From Primula veris (lineage: Eukaryota; Streptophyta; Magnoliopsida; Ericales; Primulaceae), in NCBI GenBank assembly GCA_963682055.1, contig OY821747.1, forward strand, positions 11,892,258 to 11,956,257: a DNA stretch of 64,000 nt, read 5' to 3'. The position numbers and the translations under genes are program-made. The notes under the pieces were generated by a model. The model was not told the DNA's origin. It searched no databases and saw only the letters and a list, made by a program, of their open reading frames with translations. Shown in pieces: positions 33,974-46,759 of this stretch (position 1 is its first letter; the number at the start of each line of letters is the position of its first letter).

Positions 33974-34735
33974 TCTTATGCTCAGATCCCCTAGCATAAG
34001 AATGTGCTTGGTCGATGGAAGTGAAGTCTTGACTTAATATATCAGAGTGAATCTCGGATCGAAAACCATTTATATAACGTTCAATACTTTGTTGGACAGA
34101 TTCCTCAACACAACTCCTCAACGACAATTTATGGAACTCTCGATTATATTTGTCCATGGATTTTGTATCTTGCCAAAAAATTTGTAGCTTGTATAACATG
34201 TCTCGATGAAAAGTTGAAGGAACAAACTTGATCATCATTGCATCCTTCATATCTCACCAAGTATGAATAGGATCTAAACCTCTAGCAAGTTTCTGTTGCA
34301 AAAAATCTGCCCACCATATGTTAGCATAACCTCGTAACTTGGATGCCACGAGCGGAACACGACGATCATCGGGAACTCCTTTGTAGTTAAAAATATGTTC
34401 AACAAGATCTATCCATTCCAAAAACTCATCAAGATCAGATTCCCCATTAAACTCCGGTAAATCAGTCTTAATTCCATATTTACGTTCTTGTGCTTGAGCT
34501 TGTGGGGGTGCATGGATGGTTGGCAGGAGGCGGAGTATTTGATGAAGACGCTGGATTTGGCCCGAGACCTACAATCAACCTCTTAATCTCCTCAAATTCC
34601 TCCCTAAATATGCGATTTGTTGCCTCTTGATCTTGAAATTTTGTTTCCACGTTTGAAAACATTTTTTGTGTGTGGAGTAATACTGTTTTTGTGTGTGTAT
34701 AGTGACCTAGATTAATTAACAACTCTTATACCAAA
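33974..34735 (-). pseudogene. Ty3/gypsy gag, N-terminal and central part, broken
   Basis: Read on the minus strand from 34722: MLINLGHYTHTKTV with a coiled-coil-like stretch, a frameshift near 34500, then TDLPEFNGESDLDEFLEWID, VPDDRRVPLVASKLRGYA and NIWWADFLQQK, the conserved retrotransposon gag core. A TGA near 34252 follows HTW, then MKDAMMIKFVPSTFHRDML, RSCVEESVQQSIERYINGF and DQAHSYA. Coding homology stops at about 33974, where the sequence becomes intron of gene copy 1, so the 33822-34250 ORF is a chimera at its C-terminus. No pol follows. Confidence 0.8.
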
Positions 34736-34739
34736 TTGA

Positions 34740-35060
34740 TGCAGGACACCAAGCTCAAACACCGAACCCGATATAAAACTTGAATCAAACCCGAATATAG
34801 AGATTAAACAATAAGTCACCCTTACCAAAGAGGGGGTCTTTGAGCACCAAACTCAAATAAAAAGAGCACCAAACTCTTATAAATTAACCCAAATCCACTC
34901 CAATGCTCATATTTATAGGAGATTACATAGAAACCCAATAGACTTCACAAAAATCTAGAAACACCTTGAAAGACCCAATTTTTAATGTAGACACTTAGGA
35001 AATGTGAAAAGACTTGTGGATAAATTAAAAGACACTAATTAATAAATTAAAATGCATGAA
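34740..35060 (-). mobile_element. Probable 5' LTR belonging to the gypsy gag fragment (outer end uncertain)
   Basis: The minus strand reads GTGTCCTGCA, then TTTGGTATAAGAG, a one-mismatch form of the tRNA-Met PBS, just upstream of gag. A TATA-like CTCCTATAAATATGAG lies near 34912 on the minus strand. The outer end is not defined. The sequence from about 35060 to 35480 has nothing I can identify. Confidence 0.55.
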
Positions 35061-35548
35061 TCTGCATTAGAAGGAGGAGGATGGAGTGAGATAGTTCTAG
35101 GGTTGGAAACTCATGAAGGAAAGTTTATACAAAAGGGTATTTTTACTATGTATTTATTGATTGTTGCGATAACGAATGATTTCTCATTTGGTTCCATATA
35201 GCTTACCCCCAATTATTGGGACAAACACATAGTTTGACGGTGATGACATAATAATATATTAATGATAGTTTCATTGGGTTTTCTTGGGATTACAATGGGT
35301 AGTTTTATTGTGAATAATATACCATGTCTTTCTAAATTCTAAATTAAGGGTCCATAACGTATCTAAACTATGTGGTTTTAAAAGTTAATAGTATAGTTTA
35401 ACATTTATAACTATGTGTTAAGATTTTGAATATTTCGATTTTTGCAATTTATAGATACGTGATTTTTAAAAATAAAAGTTGTGCATAGTTTCGTAGCTGT
35501 TGAACCAAATGTAAAAAACAGATTATTTAGTGTTTTTTTGGTTTCACT

Positions 35549-36076
35549 GTGAAGGCTATGTGGAATCATTTGAGAGAAAAAAGACCTCTTGTGAATTGCC
35601 ATAAAATTGTTTGTTTTAAAAACCATGTCACCATGTGCAGTGTGGTTATTTGGCAAGCAATCTTAAAAAGACCGTCTACAAATGACAAAGTGAGTGTCTG
35701 GTACCATAATGTTAACACTTGGTGTCATTTGTGCCACTCTTCTATGGAGGATTTGGATCACTTATTATTTGAATGTGACTTTTCTACTATAGTTTTACAT
35801 ATCTTGTTATACAAAGCAGGGTTTTCAGGTATCTGTTACTGTTGGAGTGATTGGATTGTGTGGCCTAATAATATGTTCAAAGGATACCACTTAGCTGTTA
35901 TGGTTGGAAAAAATATTTTCTCTTCATCTATTTATTATATTTGGAGGGAGAGAAATAATAGAAAATACGGAAATGGTAGCTCTGATATAGCTACTATTCT
36001 GCAGCAAATCGATTTTATTATTAAAATCAAAATTGGTAAATTAAAAAGGATTCTTAAAATCTACAGAAACTCCTAG
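35549..36076 (+). pseudogene. LINE C-terminal remnant (reverse-transcriptase zinc-binding domain)
   Basis: This 175-aa open stretch carries SVVIWQAILKRPSTNDKV, then WCHLCHSSMEDLDHLLFEC (Cys-x2-Cys ... His ... Cys) and IYYIWRERNNRKYG, the typical tail of plant non-LTR retrotransposon ORF2 proteins. No RT catalytic core or RNase H is present. The start codon is only the first ATG of the open stretch, not a true start. Confidence 0.75.
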
Positions 36077-36700
36077 ATTGCTAATGTCTGGAATTTTTAC
36101 TTAATTCACTAATATGGCTGCGTTGCTTGTAGGAGTTTGGTTTTGTTGTTTTGTTCCCCTAGGTTCCTACAATTTGGAATGCACTACAAGATTATTAAGC
36201 AATGCCATGGCTGGAAATGCACTAGGTAATCTGTTGAGCAATTCTTATGAAAATACTAATTGTTGTTGGTTTGAACTTGTATACTGCGTAACTGTTTTCT
36301 TTTTTGTTAGGATTTATAGGTGGTTTCTAAACCATGTAAGCAAGAAGATGTTGATGAAGAGGAGAGGAGCTTGGTTTAGCAGCTATATGAGAGTTCAAGA
36401 AGCTGTGATTATGAGATGTTGTCTTTACTGGTCGGAGCTCATTTTCAGTTCAAATTCTATTCTGCATTTCTATGCTACAGAAATTTCAACGAGAATGTCT
36501 ACTAATTTGGTAAGCCTTGTATTCAAACAATTCTCTATGTTAAATTGTTTTCTAGAGAATTTAGAGTTATTTATTTGTATAAGGAACTCGTAACTGGATT
36601 ATGTTCTGCTCCTTAGCTAGCAAACTGTACTATGCAAGGATTTTGTTTTACTTACTGTTTTTAATATAATTACTTATCTTCCAAAAAAAGAGGAAGAGGT
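36077..36700 (+). other. Open stretch of 159 aa without recognisable domain
   Basis: An ORF at 36114-36593 encodes a Cys/Leu-rich protein with no motif I recognise, between the LINE tail and gene copy 2. I would not call it a gene on present evidence. Confidence 0.3.
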
Positions 36701-36759
36701 TAAAAGTCGCAAAATAATCTCTTTTTGGGTAATATACTCATTCCTTAACGTCGTTTGGC

Positions 36760-39305
36760 TTTGTTTTCTTCGTCTTCTTCTTCTTCTTCTTCTGAGAGAG
36801 AGAGAGAGAGGGAGAGAATGATACACATCTACTGTCAGGAACTCCACAAGCTCTTACAAGACCGCTACAATCAAAACCCTAAGGATTCTGAAGTCTTCTT
36901 ATGTTTAAACATGTTGCATCCAAATGCCATATTCTTTTGAATAAGTAATTCTTTCTTATTATCACTCTTATTTTAATACGAAGTATTATTGTTTTTTATC
37001 ATGTGTACAGAACTTGAGGATGTGGGGTTCCACTTTTAGTAGATTTCGGCACAACCTTGCAGACCTTGCACAACTGGATAGTTGGATTCTTGGTAGTATT
37101 GATATTGACTTTTTTCTGATTTTATTTTTAGATCTTCAAATTTATTGGTACAAACAAGTTGTATGATGTCTTCAATCTTTCTTCAGAAATGTAGCACCTG
37201 TAGTATTAACATGCTCTAGAAAAGTAAAACGAGTCACTGCATAATTTTAAACTTCATGTTTTTTTAGCAATCATGTTTTAGGAACTATCAAACTAAGTTG
37301 AAATAAATCTTAGGTGTATTGTAGGGTCTTTTACTGAAAGGGCATAAAGTACTCGCATTTGTCCAAACAACAGTTTATCTCGTAATCGTTAAAAAACTAC
37401 CCATACATTTCTACCTTCATTTTTAAAGTATACTTTTCTACTTTCTTGATAAAACTTTGCTCCGCTTTTCTCAACTCCGACATATTTTCATGTTTTAGTT
37501 TCTCAGATTAACGTTTTTCTATTTATCTCTCCTCTTATAGATGGCATATCAAAGTTGGAAGTCGCTTTAGAAAATGATGAGAATGATCACGAAGCAAGGT
37601 CCCAGTAGGGGATGGCTCCCTACTGCCTTTTCGCAAGGGCTGATATGGACGTGACGTCGACTCTTTTTTTGCACATTGCAGAAAAGCATGGGCATATTTC
37701 CAGGACCTAAAAGAGAAGGTAATGATCAGTTTTCATTGAACATTGTAAGAAGGCAAATGGTAACTACGTTCTTGATGAAGATACAAACCAAACTATTCGA
37801 AAGTAATCGTTCTGGTTTTGTTTAGTTTTATGCTCACCCAGACTTGTTTCCAGGCACCCGACATTTACGGAAAAAATTCCGATATGCTTGATAGAATTAA
37901 AAAAAATAAAATCAGCAGGGAATGGTAGACCCGGAAAAGCTAGACTTCATGGTATTTATATTGGCCTTGTATATTTTGATTATATGAGAATTTTATGTTC
38001 AAAGAATGGTCGATAGAGTGAGTAAATTGTGATCTTAGAATTACACACACATACGAAGATAGATGAGTGTTCATTCAGAGAGTGTTCTGTGTACACAAGT
38101 TCTCAAATGGGCTTTGCAATTTTTTGAAAGGTTGCTGAGTTATTTATGCATTGCTTACTTTGTGTACTTCCTATTTTCAGTCATATCCAAACATTGAGAA
38201 TACTAGCGATCCCGATTTGAGCTTATCTTTTTACGAGAAGAGTCAAAACACGGAAGATGAGATCAATCAAGGTCATTTTAATTCCATATTGCTCCTTACA
38301 TATGATTGTTTAAAATTTATAGATGGGCTCTCATTTATGTTTCTTTGGCCTGCCTGTTTTTTGCTTTGCAGAGGTAATAGAAGCGTTGCTTGACGCCCAG
38401 TCAGATGACGACAATAGGGAACTAGTCCGGAAGTTAGCAGATTTTTATCTTCGACACAACAAGAACAACACTAGGGGTGGCAAAATAGACCAAGACTTGA
38501 AACCCGGCCGCAAATCTGCCCGAAACCGAAAAACCGATAACCGCAATAAACCCGAGTGAAGTTTTGGCCGAACCGAGACCGATGGTTACCGTTTGGGTTT
38601 GGGTTTCGAAATTATAACCGTCAACCCAACCGAAAAACCGTGACCGAAAACCGAATCGTTAAAGTCGAACAATATCCGAAAAGTAACCAATATATATATT
38701 CATATATATAACATATATAAATATATGTATATAATATTTATATATTTATATTAGCTATAAAACACACACACGTGTATATATATAATGAATAATGTGTAAG
38801 TTTTAAATGAAACTTATAAGTTACATTGTTTTAAAATTGGTTCAATATTGATAATACATTCCAAATATCTTTTAGTTGAGTAATTTTATTTACATGTTTT
38901 CTTATATAATAAGTTCTTATCAAAAAGTTCCAACAAAAAGAAATTAGTATAAAAACAAAACAAATAAACAACAATTATAATTTTGAAGTAAAAAAATTTA
39001 CTAACATAAAAAGAATCTAAAAGTTGGTTAAAACCGAAATATCCGAAAACCGAAAACCGCTTGACCGGTCGTATATCTGGGTACTTTGCGGTTATTCTGC
39101 CTAGTTTTTTTCTCAAAAATCCCGACCGAATCCAACCGAAGATTTTCTTAAACCCGAAGATGACCGACCCGACCCGACCGAAAACCGAAAGTTTTAGCCT
39201 TGGATGGGTGGGTGGTCAAAATTGCCAGCCCTAGACACCACTAGCACTGCTCTCGAGGATGCAAATAGGAAAACAAACAGGCCTTTTCCACAGCTTTGAT
39301 GTAAT
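36760..39305 (+). pseudogene. Unidentified spliced gene, copy 2 (best-preserved, but broken)
   Basis: Candidate exons, from splice signals and frame: 36818-36940 (MIHIYCQELHKLLQDRYNQN), 37011-37092 (NLRMWGSTFSRFRHNLADL ... DSWIL), 37541-37598 (GISKLEVALENDENDHEA), 37682-37718 (KAWAYFQDLKEK), 37854-37951 (APDIYGKNSDMLDRIKKNK), 38181-38271 (SYPNIENTSDPDLSLSF) and 38372 onward (EVIEALLDAQSDDDNRELV). The last is split by a MITE at 38472-39233 and resumes in frame with TSTALEDANRKT to a stop near 39300. A one-base loss near 37923 breaks the frame after SREW. A CT/GA-rich 5' leader precedes the first ATG. Short acidic helical exons suggest a nuclear coiled-coil protein, but I do not recognise the family. 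Confidence 0.6.
38472..39233. mobile_element. hAT-type MITE inside an exon of gene copy 2
   Basis: Terminal inverted repeats are TAGGGGTGGCAAAAT on the left and, reverse-complemented, TAGGGCTGGCAAT on the right. An imperfect 8-bp target duplication (AACAACAC and GACACCAC, 6 of 8) flanks it. It is rich in AACCGAAAACCGA near both ends with an AT-rich centre, a familiar look for short hAT derivatives. It has no coding capacity. Removing it restores the exon frame. Confidence 0.8.
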
Positions 39306-40059
39306 TAAATTCTGTGGACGAACATAATTGCCAGGATGTGAACATCAAACAGGTATACCTTCTTTCAACTTTTCTATTCCTGCCCATGGTGTCAAAGAAA
39401 GCATGATAATTGCTAGTTTTACAACATACGTGTAAGTAATTTCTTTTTTGCCATTCTTTTGCAAGATTTCGAAGCACCAAGTGCTTGTGGTTGGTCTAGG
39501 TGTTTTTATAAAGGGGTTTCGGCTTGTGTACCTCTTATAGCTAGTTTTTCAATTGAATCTATTGTTGGCGTCGTAGTATTTTAAATCCAAACGTGAGTTG
39601 AGAAAGCTGTATTATCTTGCTGGGTTGTTAAATCAACTTTAATATTGAAGAAAGTGAGCTTTTTATTGCAATATAGTTAGCGATGTATTGCTAAATAGAT
39701 TGCCGCGAAAGAAAGAATCTTCTGTAATGTAATGAGATGCAGATATTTCCCTAGAAAAGAATGGGGTGTGACATGCTATATTGTATTTGCCATTTTTTAT
39801 TTGTTCAAAAATCCAACTGTAGACAGTTAGTATGAAAATTGATCAATTAGTATTTGCTTGCTCGGGTGAGATGTAAAAAACAAAGCTTAGATGAAACTGA
39901 TGATATAGGTGCATGTGATTTACCGCCATTTTAGCGTTGATCTGATTACAAGAATTATAAAGAACCTGCTAAACTGAATTTTGACCTCCACTTGGTCCAT
40001 GAAATGCTATCTAGATTTTGAGCAGAAAAACTGAGCTTAGAAGCTGCAACTCAGCAAGG
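39306..40059. other. No supported gene
   Basis: AT-rich flank of gene copy 2. The minus-strand ORF at 39241-39480 crosses the exon and has no domain. Confidence 0.45.
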
Positions 40060-40556
40060 CTGAATTTCATTTCATTCCCTTTTTTTTTCCGTTTTAAATA
40101 AGTTTCAATTCAAACAGTAGATGAGAACAGCTACAAAAATTGCTTCTCAAACAATAATTGTAATTTTATCCTAGTTTCTATATTGACCACCAGAATTTAG
40201 ATAAACAATTGAGAAATGATGGTTTGACCACAAAGGTAGCCTCATTAAAAATGTAAGAGAGAAACATTAGTCTTAGCCTCAAGTCTCAAATTATGTTTCT
40301 TTGCATGATACAAAATTAAAAATATAAAAAATACAATTTAACATTGACGTCTAATGCAAAACCCGCAGGACAATTTATCTATGATTATTTATTTATCTCC
40401 TGCAAGAGAAAGGAAGAATCTTCAGGAACAAGATCACCGTCATCATTGTATGCTGTTTTATCTTGCGGAAGACTCCCCAGAAGAAGTATTCATTGTACAA
40501 TCCTGTAAAAAAACCATGCACAGCAGAGAGTTGGTCATCAAATTCAAGAAGCAATA

Positions 40557-42763
40557 TGTCACGCCCCGGATTTTGGATAAACCCGGGTCGTGAATGTAAA
40601 TTAAAATAAAAAGGAAAAAGTTAAAATAACGAAACATGCAGAAAGTCATTCGATAATATGCTAATCAATAGAACCAAATAAATACTTCAGGCCATGCCGA
40701 TAATCACATTTGATTCACTAAATTGGCCTAAGGGTAGCCAACGGTGTTCAAATGTGACAACACAAACAAGACAATACGTTTTTAGAAAATTTCGGCATGA
40801 GCTTCGCGTATCTACTTGTTTCCAATAAATTAGACCTGTCTGAAACAACATATAACAAAATCGCAACGCGATTACCAAATAATCCAAAATCAAATCCAAC
40901 CCAGCTGACATTCTATAAAATAGCGTAATCTAAAATAAACTTGCATTAAACGCCTATTAGGTCCACAAGGCTCAAAATGAGGTAATACCAAAATGAATAA
41001 AAACAAGTCTGACGTGCGCACGATCACGTGTAATATCATAATGAGCCCCATGCAAGGATTCTAAACTTCGCCACAGTCTACATCAACACCTGTACATCGA
41101 TCATGAACAAAATGTACAGAAAACAAAGAAAGGAGGTAAGAAAACAATCTCACTTTAAAAACGGCGCGTGCTACTAAGCGCGCACACACAATCCTAACAT
41201 GGCAAAAATGATATCTTGGCAAATAATGACAAAGGCAATTGCACGAAAAACACATCAACAAATATAACTCGCAACACAAGTAAATGAACATATAATCAAG
41301 ATCAACTGAATTAATAATAAAACAAAATAAAATAAAACAAAACAAAACAATACAAAACGAAACACAAAGTCGGGATTGCGTCACATGTACCCACTTTTAG
41401 AGCCACTCTGCTCTAGGACCCAAAGTGCAATGGTTCCCTCACCCATATTATGACACTAACATGTGACCAAAAGATATGGGGCCGGCTTTAAGGGGACTAA
41501 CCCTATGGTACCGATATACCTAATCCTTGCGCAAGTTTCCGGGATCTCACCGTAAGCTGACACAGCTCCGCCTTAACACTTGGTACTGCAATCCCTAAAA
41601 TAAATATAAAAGACTCCGAATACCCAAACACGAAAACAATAAACTCCACAATAAAACATAAAACACACTTTATAATATTCGATGTAATTAGATAAACATA
41701 TCACCACAAAAATATACACGGTATCACCACAAGAGTATACACGATATCACCACTAACACACTTTCACCACTTTCACGATTTTAAAAGATTTAATTAAATA
41801 ACACATTTAAATCATTTTATTCTCCACAATTCATTTTATAATAAAAATAGTAATATTGCCATACACAATATAATCACCATAAAAATATGATTAGCATAAA
41901 TAAAACCATGGAAGCATATTACACATACACAATACAATAACATGATGCAATACACACTAACCAACCAACTAACCATTTACATAGCCTAGCATACAACAAA
42001 CAACACATAAAAACCGCCTTTAAAGCGAAACTATATTCTTCCCCCTTACCTATACAAACGAGAGCTCGTTTGTAAAAATATCCCAACCTCGAACCGAAAA
42101 CCCACCGAACAATCAAAGCTAGATATGGACAGCCCACTAATCGCCCTCAAGTAGTCCCTAAACGTAATTAGAACGAGCTACGGATCAATAAAATTGATGT
42201 AAATTCGGATTATTAATGAAACCCTAAAAATGGGTTTTTATAAAAGTTAAAATCAGATGAAACGGCTTACACGGATAGATAGCTCTCGAAAAATAGGCTA
42301 AGAAAACATATTCGATTGTCGAAAACGGACTCCCGATGACGTCGGAATCGGCTCCCGAAGTCGCTGCCCTAAAATCCCCCGAAAACCCCACACACGACCA
42401 CTGCCAGAACTCGTCGGACTGCAGCCTTAACTCGTGTCTGACTTGAACAGTCCTTCTCTGGTGGACCCGATCTCCCTCTCTGTCACTCAGCTCTCTCTCT
42501 CTCTCTCTACTGTGTATCTATGTATATATATGTATATATATCTATGTATATGTATGTATATATATATATAGGTTTTAGTTAACTAATATACTAACTAGTC
42601 CTCCTATTTATTACACGATACCAATTACCCCCCACAACTATTATATACACCCAATTTCATATCACATGTATATTTCACACAAATACGTAATCACTCACAA
42701 AACGAAATATCACTATCTTATTACTAAATTAATAATAAAGTACAAAATTTCCGAGACGTTACA
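40557..42763 (-). repeat. 3' LTR of the chromovirus
   Basis: TGTCACGCCCCGG ... GAGACGTTACA on the plus strand. It contains a (CT)n run near 42490 and a TATG/TA microsatellite near 42515-42570. The short ORFs inside it recur in the other LTR and are not genes. Confidence 0.95.
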
Positions 42764-44162
42764 TTCTCCCCAACTTAAAAGAATTTCGTCCCGAAATTAA
42801 ACACATACCCGAATCAATAAATAAGTCTCGATACTTAGAACGAATCTCCAGCTCACGTTCCCATGTTGACTCTTCGGTCCCATGGTGACTCCACAATACT
42901 TTCACCAAAGTAATAACGCGCCTTCGTAATACCTGTTCACGCCTGTCCAGTATACGGACCGGGCGAACCACATAGGAAACATCCTCATGTACTCGAAGAT
43001 CAGAAAAATTCAGAATATGAGATGGGTCTGGCTCGTACTTTCGGAGCATCGAAACATGAAACACGGGGTGTACGTTCGCCAATTGTGGTGGCAAAGCTAA
43101 CTGATAGGCCAGATCACCCACTCTCTCCAAAATCAAGAAAGGTCCAATAAACCGCGGTGACAACTTCCCACGCCTCCCAAAACGCATAATGCCCTTATGC
43201 GGCGATATCTTAAGAAACACATGATCACCCACCCCAAACTCCAACGGCCGCCTTCGTCTATCCGCATAACTCTTTTGACGGCTTCTCGCTGTCTCCAACC
43301 TTTGTTTAATCAAAAGAATCTTCTCTGTAGTCTCTCGAACCACATCTGGTCCTAGCAACGATGATTCACCGGCCTCCGTCCAACACACCGGAGATCTACA
43401 TGGTCGCCTATATAGGGCCTCATAAGGGGCCATCTCAATGCTCGAATGATAACTATTATTATAAGCGAACTCAATCAACGCCACATGTTTCTCCCAACCC
43501 CCACCAAAATCAAGTACACACGCACGAAGCATATCCTCCAAAGTTTGGATAGTCCTCTCCGACTGCCCATCGGTCTGAGGGTGATATGCCGTACTTGAAT
43601 CTAGTTTCGTCCCTAACGCCTTCTGAAGGCTCTGCCAGAAACGAGACACAAAGCGAGGATCACGATCAGACACAATAGAAACTGGGACGCCATGTAACCG
43701 AACAATCTCACGGACATAAAGCTCGCATAGCTGCTCGACTTTGTCGCTAACACGCATTGGAAGAAAGTGGGCCGATTTCGTCAACCGATCCACTACGACC
43801 CATATCGCATCTTTCCCCCTACTAGATCTCGGCAACCCCACTACAAAGTCCATAGTTATACGTTCCCACTTCCACTCCGGTATAGGTAAAGGTTTAAGCA
43901 ACCCTCCCGGCTTCTGATGTTCTATCTTCACTTGCTGACAAGTAAGACATTTATTAACAAAGTCCGCCACATCCTTTTTCATTCCACTCCAATAAAACTG
44001 TCGAGCTAAGTCATGGTACATCTTTGTACCACCAGGATGAAATGTCACTCGAGAGTGGTGGAATTCTCTCATGACATCCACACGCATACTTAAAGGTACA
44101 AACAGACGTTCCATAAATCTCACCCTGCCATCTGAGCCCACCTTCCATTTATCGAGTTCCAA
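42759..44162 (-). pseudogene. Chromovirus pol, C-terminal half: integrase with chromodomain
   Basis: This 467-aa piece has the HHCC zinc-binding part ([19 protein letters not shown] ... CLTCQQVK) and the catalytic core with [10 protein letters not shown] (D), IVSDRDPRF (D) and [10 protein letters not shown] (E). [18 protein letters not shown] is followed by a chromodomain-like end ([17 protein letters not shown] ... [14 protein letters not shown]). Integrase inserts the cDNA, and the chromodomain is thought to steer it to heterochromatin. The frame is lost from the upstream RNase H piece near 44168 by a small indel (KILS versus the expected KILELDKW). Confidence 0.92.
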
Positions 44163-46285
44163 CTCAAGATTTTAACGCGTACTTCCCTAGATTCCTCATC
44201 CCCTTGTTGGGCCTTAATGACTCCCGAGACTAATGACGGTTGCACCTTCACCGAGAACAACACAGCTGAATTTTCTTCTTCCCCCATCTCCAAGTCGAAC
44301 TCGTTAAGAACATTTAGCATTCCCCATTCACGAATAGCGACGCATGCCAAAGAACACCTAGTCTTGCGACTCAAGGCGTCTGCCACCATATTTGCTTTAC
44401 CAGGATAATACTGCAAGTCGAAGTCGTATTGCTCGAGATACTCCATCCACCTCCTCTGTCTTAAGTTTAGGTCCCGCTGGGTGAAAATATACTTGAGACT
44501 CTTGTGATCCGAAAACACATTGAATCTCTCTCCAAACAAGTAGTGCCGCCAACACTTCAAAGAAAACACCACTGCAGCCAACTCGAGATCATGAGTGGGA
44601 TAATTCTTCTCATGGACCTTTAACTGTCGGGACGCATAAGCAACAACCTTGCCATCTTGCATTAAAACTGCTCCGAGACCTTCCTTCGAGGCATCACAAT
44701 AAACACTATACTCCACACCTCGTTCTGGGATGATGAGAATAGGGGCAGAAGTTAGGCGACCCTTCAATTCCTGAAAAGAAATCTCACACTTTTCGTCCCA
44801 TTCGAATTTAACGCCTTTCCTCGTTAGTCGAGTTAATGGACCCGCCAAACGAGAGAAATCTTGTACGAATCTTCGATAATAGCCCGCAAGTCCCAAAAAA
44901 CTTCGGATCTCGAACACACTTCTTGGTTGCACCCAATCGGTTACCGCCTTGATCTTAGAAGGATCAACCGATACTCCACCTGCAGACACTACGTGGCCAA
45001 GAAACTTCACCTCTGACATCCAAAACTCGCACTTGGAAAACTTAGCATAGAGCTTATGCTCTCGTAAAAGAGTAAGCACAATACGAAGATGATCCCTATG
45101 TTCTTCCTCAGATGAAGAGTATACCAGAATATCGTCCACAAACACCACAACAAACTTATCCAGAAATGCTCTAAAAACACGGTTCATCAAGTCCATAAAA
45201 GCAGCAGGTGCATTTGTTAACCCGAATGGCATCACTAGAAACTCATAGTGACCATACCGAGTACGAAACGCAGTCTTAGGAATATCCACCTCACGAACTC
45301 GAAGTTGATGGTACCCTGAGCGAAGATCAATCTTTGAAAAACACTTCGACCCTTGCAGCTGATCGAAGAGATCATCGATTCGTGGCAGGGGATACTTATT
45401 CTTTATCGTAACTCGATTCAGCCTACGATAATCAATACACATACGCATACCACCATCCTTCTTCTGGACAAATAATGTTGGCGCGCCCCACGGAGACACA
45501 CTAGGACGTATAAAACCCTTACCTAACAGATCATCCAACTGTTCTTTTAACTCTTTCAACTCAGCTGGCGCTAAACGATAAGGAGCCATAGCAATCGGAG
45601 CAGTCCCAGGTGTTAAATCTATGGAAGACTCCACCTCACGCTGAGGAGGAAGTTCGATAAGATCATTAGGAAACACCTCGGGAAACTCACACACCACCGG
45701 AGGTAGCTCGACGTCAGTAGACACTTTATCACTAACCGATAAGCTAGCTAATAAACCACCCAAATCATCAACCACGTTCCATGACGGGGAAAAACGACTA
45801 TATCGGTCCCCAGAGAAAATAATACGATCACCAGAAGGAGTAATAAAAGATACACGTCTACGCTCACAATCAATAATGGCCTCGAATAACTGAAGGTTCA
45901 CCCCTGTCAGTATTAACTTGAGGCAGGGCGAACACACGAGCTTGAGTACCCTGAGAAGATTGAGAAGACTGATGCTGCTGATAACCACCACGACTGGAAC
46001 TCTGAAAACCACCGCGAGTTGCCATATAATTATGAGGAATAGGAGCCTTAGAACCGGAATAAGAAGGCGCAATCGAATAGTTATGAGTAGTTGGAGTAGT
46101 ACGAATAGGAGCCGAGGAAATGGCACTAGTTCCCTTGATATGCACTGACTCTGAAGATGTCCTAAACCACCACACTTATGACACTTAGCCCTTAGGACAG
46201 TCTCGAACCCTATGAGCCCGAGAACCACCTTAACACTTAAAAATGATACCATATACACACGGCATACGGGGTACAACGAAAACAT
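44120..46285 (-). pseudogene. Chromovirus pol, N-terminal half: residual zinc knuckle, RT and RNase H; protease deleted
   Basis: The piece opens with [14 protein letters not shown], the gag zinc knuckle. The next about 100 codons read nonsense because the true linker ([14 protein letters not shown] ... ARVFALPQ) lies in another frame. It then jumps to [17 protein letters not shown], the text that follows the protease, so the Asp-Ser/Thr-Gly active site is gone. RT is full ([31 protein letters not shown]) and RNase H follows ([24 protein letters not shown]). A large deletion has removed capsid and protease. Confidence 0.92.
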
Positions 46286-46759
46286 GAAACAAACTAAACG
46301 CCTACAAATCCTACTTGTCTACACAAATATCAATCCTTCTTAACCCGTCGTAATTTAGTTTCGTCACTAACAATCACAAAAACAATCCGTTGGAAGGCAC
46401 CACCACAATCCTCGATCAATACATGTAGCACATAAAAAAAAATATTCATATATAATCACACCACGAGTAACACACAACTGGATACAAAATATGTCCACCA
46501 ACTAAAACCATTCACATTCAACAAACACGAAACCGTTTAACAAGAACCATATATACACCCATTAAAACGGATCAACTCCCAATACAATATAAGTCAACCA
46601 AACTTGTAAACAAACAACCAAATACACCACATGGATTTTGAAAAATGCAGATTTTCTTAAAATGTCTTACACCACCAAGTATCACTCATTCCCGTGTGTG
46701 CCTATCCTACCCAACAGGCAACCAAGTTAATCGGAACCCGGTTAGCTCTGAAACCAAGC
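46286..46759 (-). other. 5' leader of the chromovirus; gag capsid region missing
   Basis: Only about 470 bp separate the zinc-knuckle remnant from the 5' LTR, where a gag gene of more than 1 kb is normal for this group. The PBS is at 46746-46757. No capsid homology is visible. Confidence 0.75.

Noticed and set aside
41061..42137. ORFs in the left chromovirus LTR, repeated at 47264-48340
   Set aside because: They recur only because the LTRs are identical. No coding signal.
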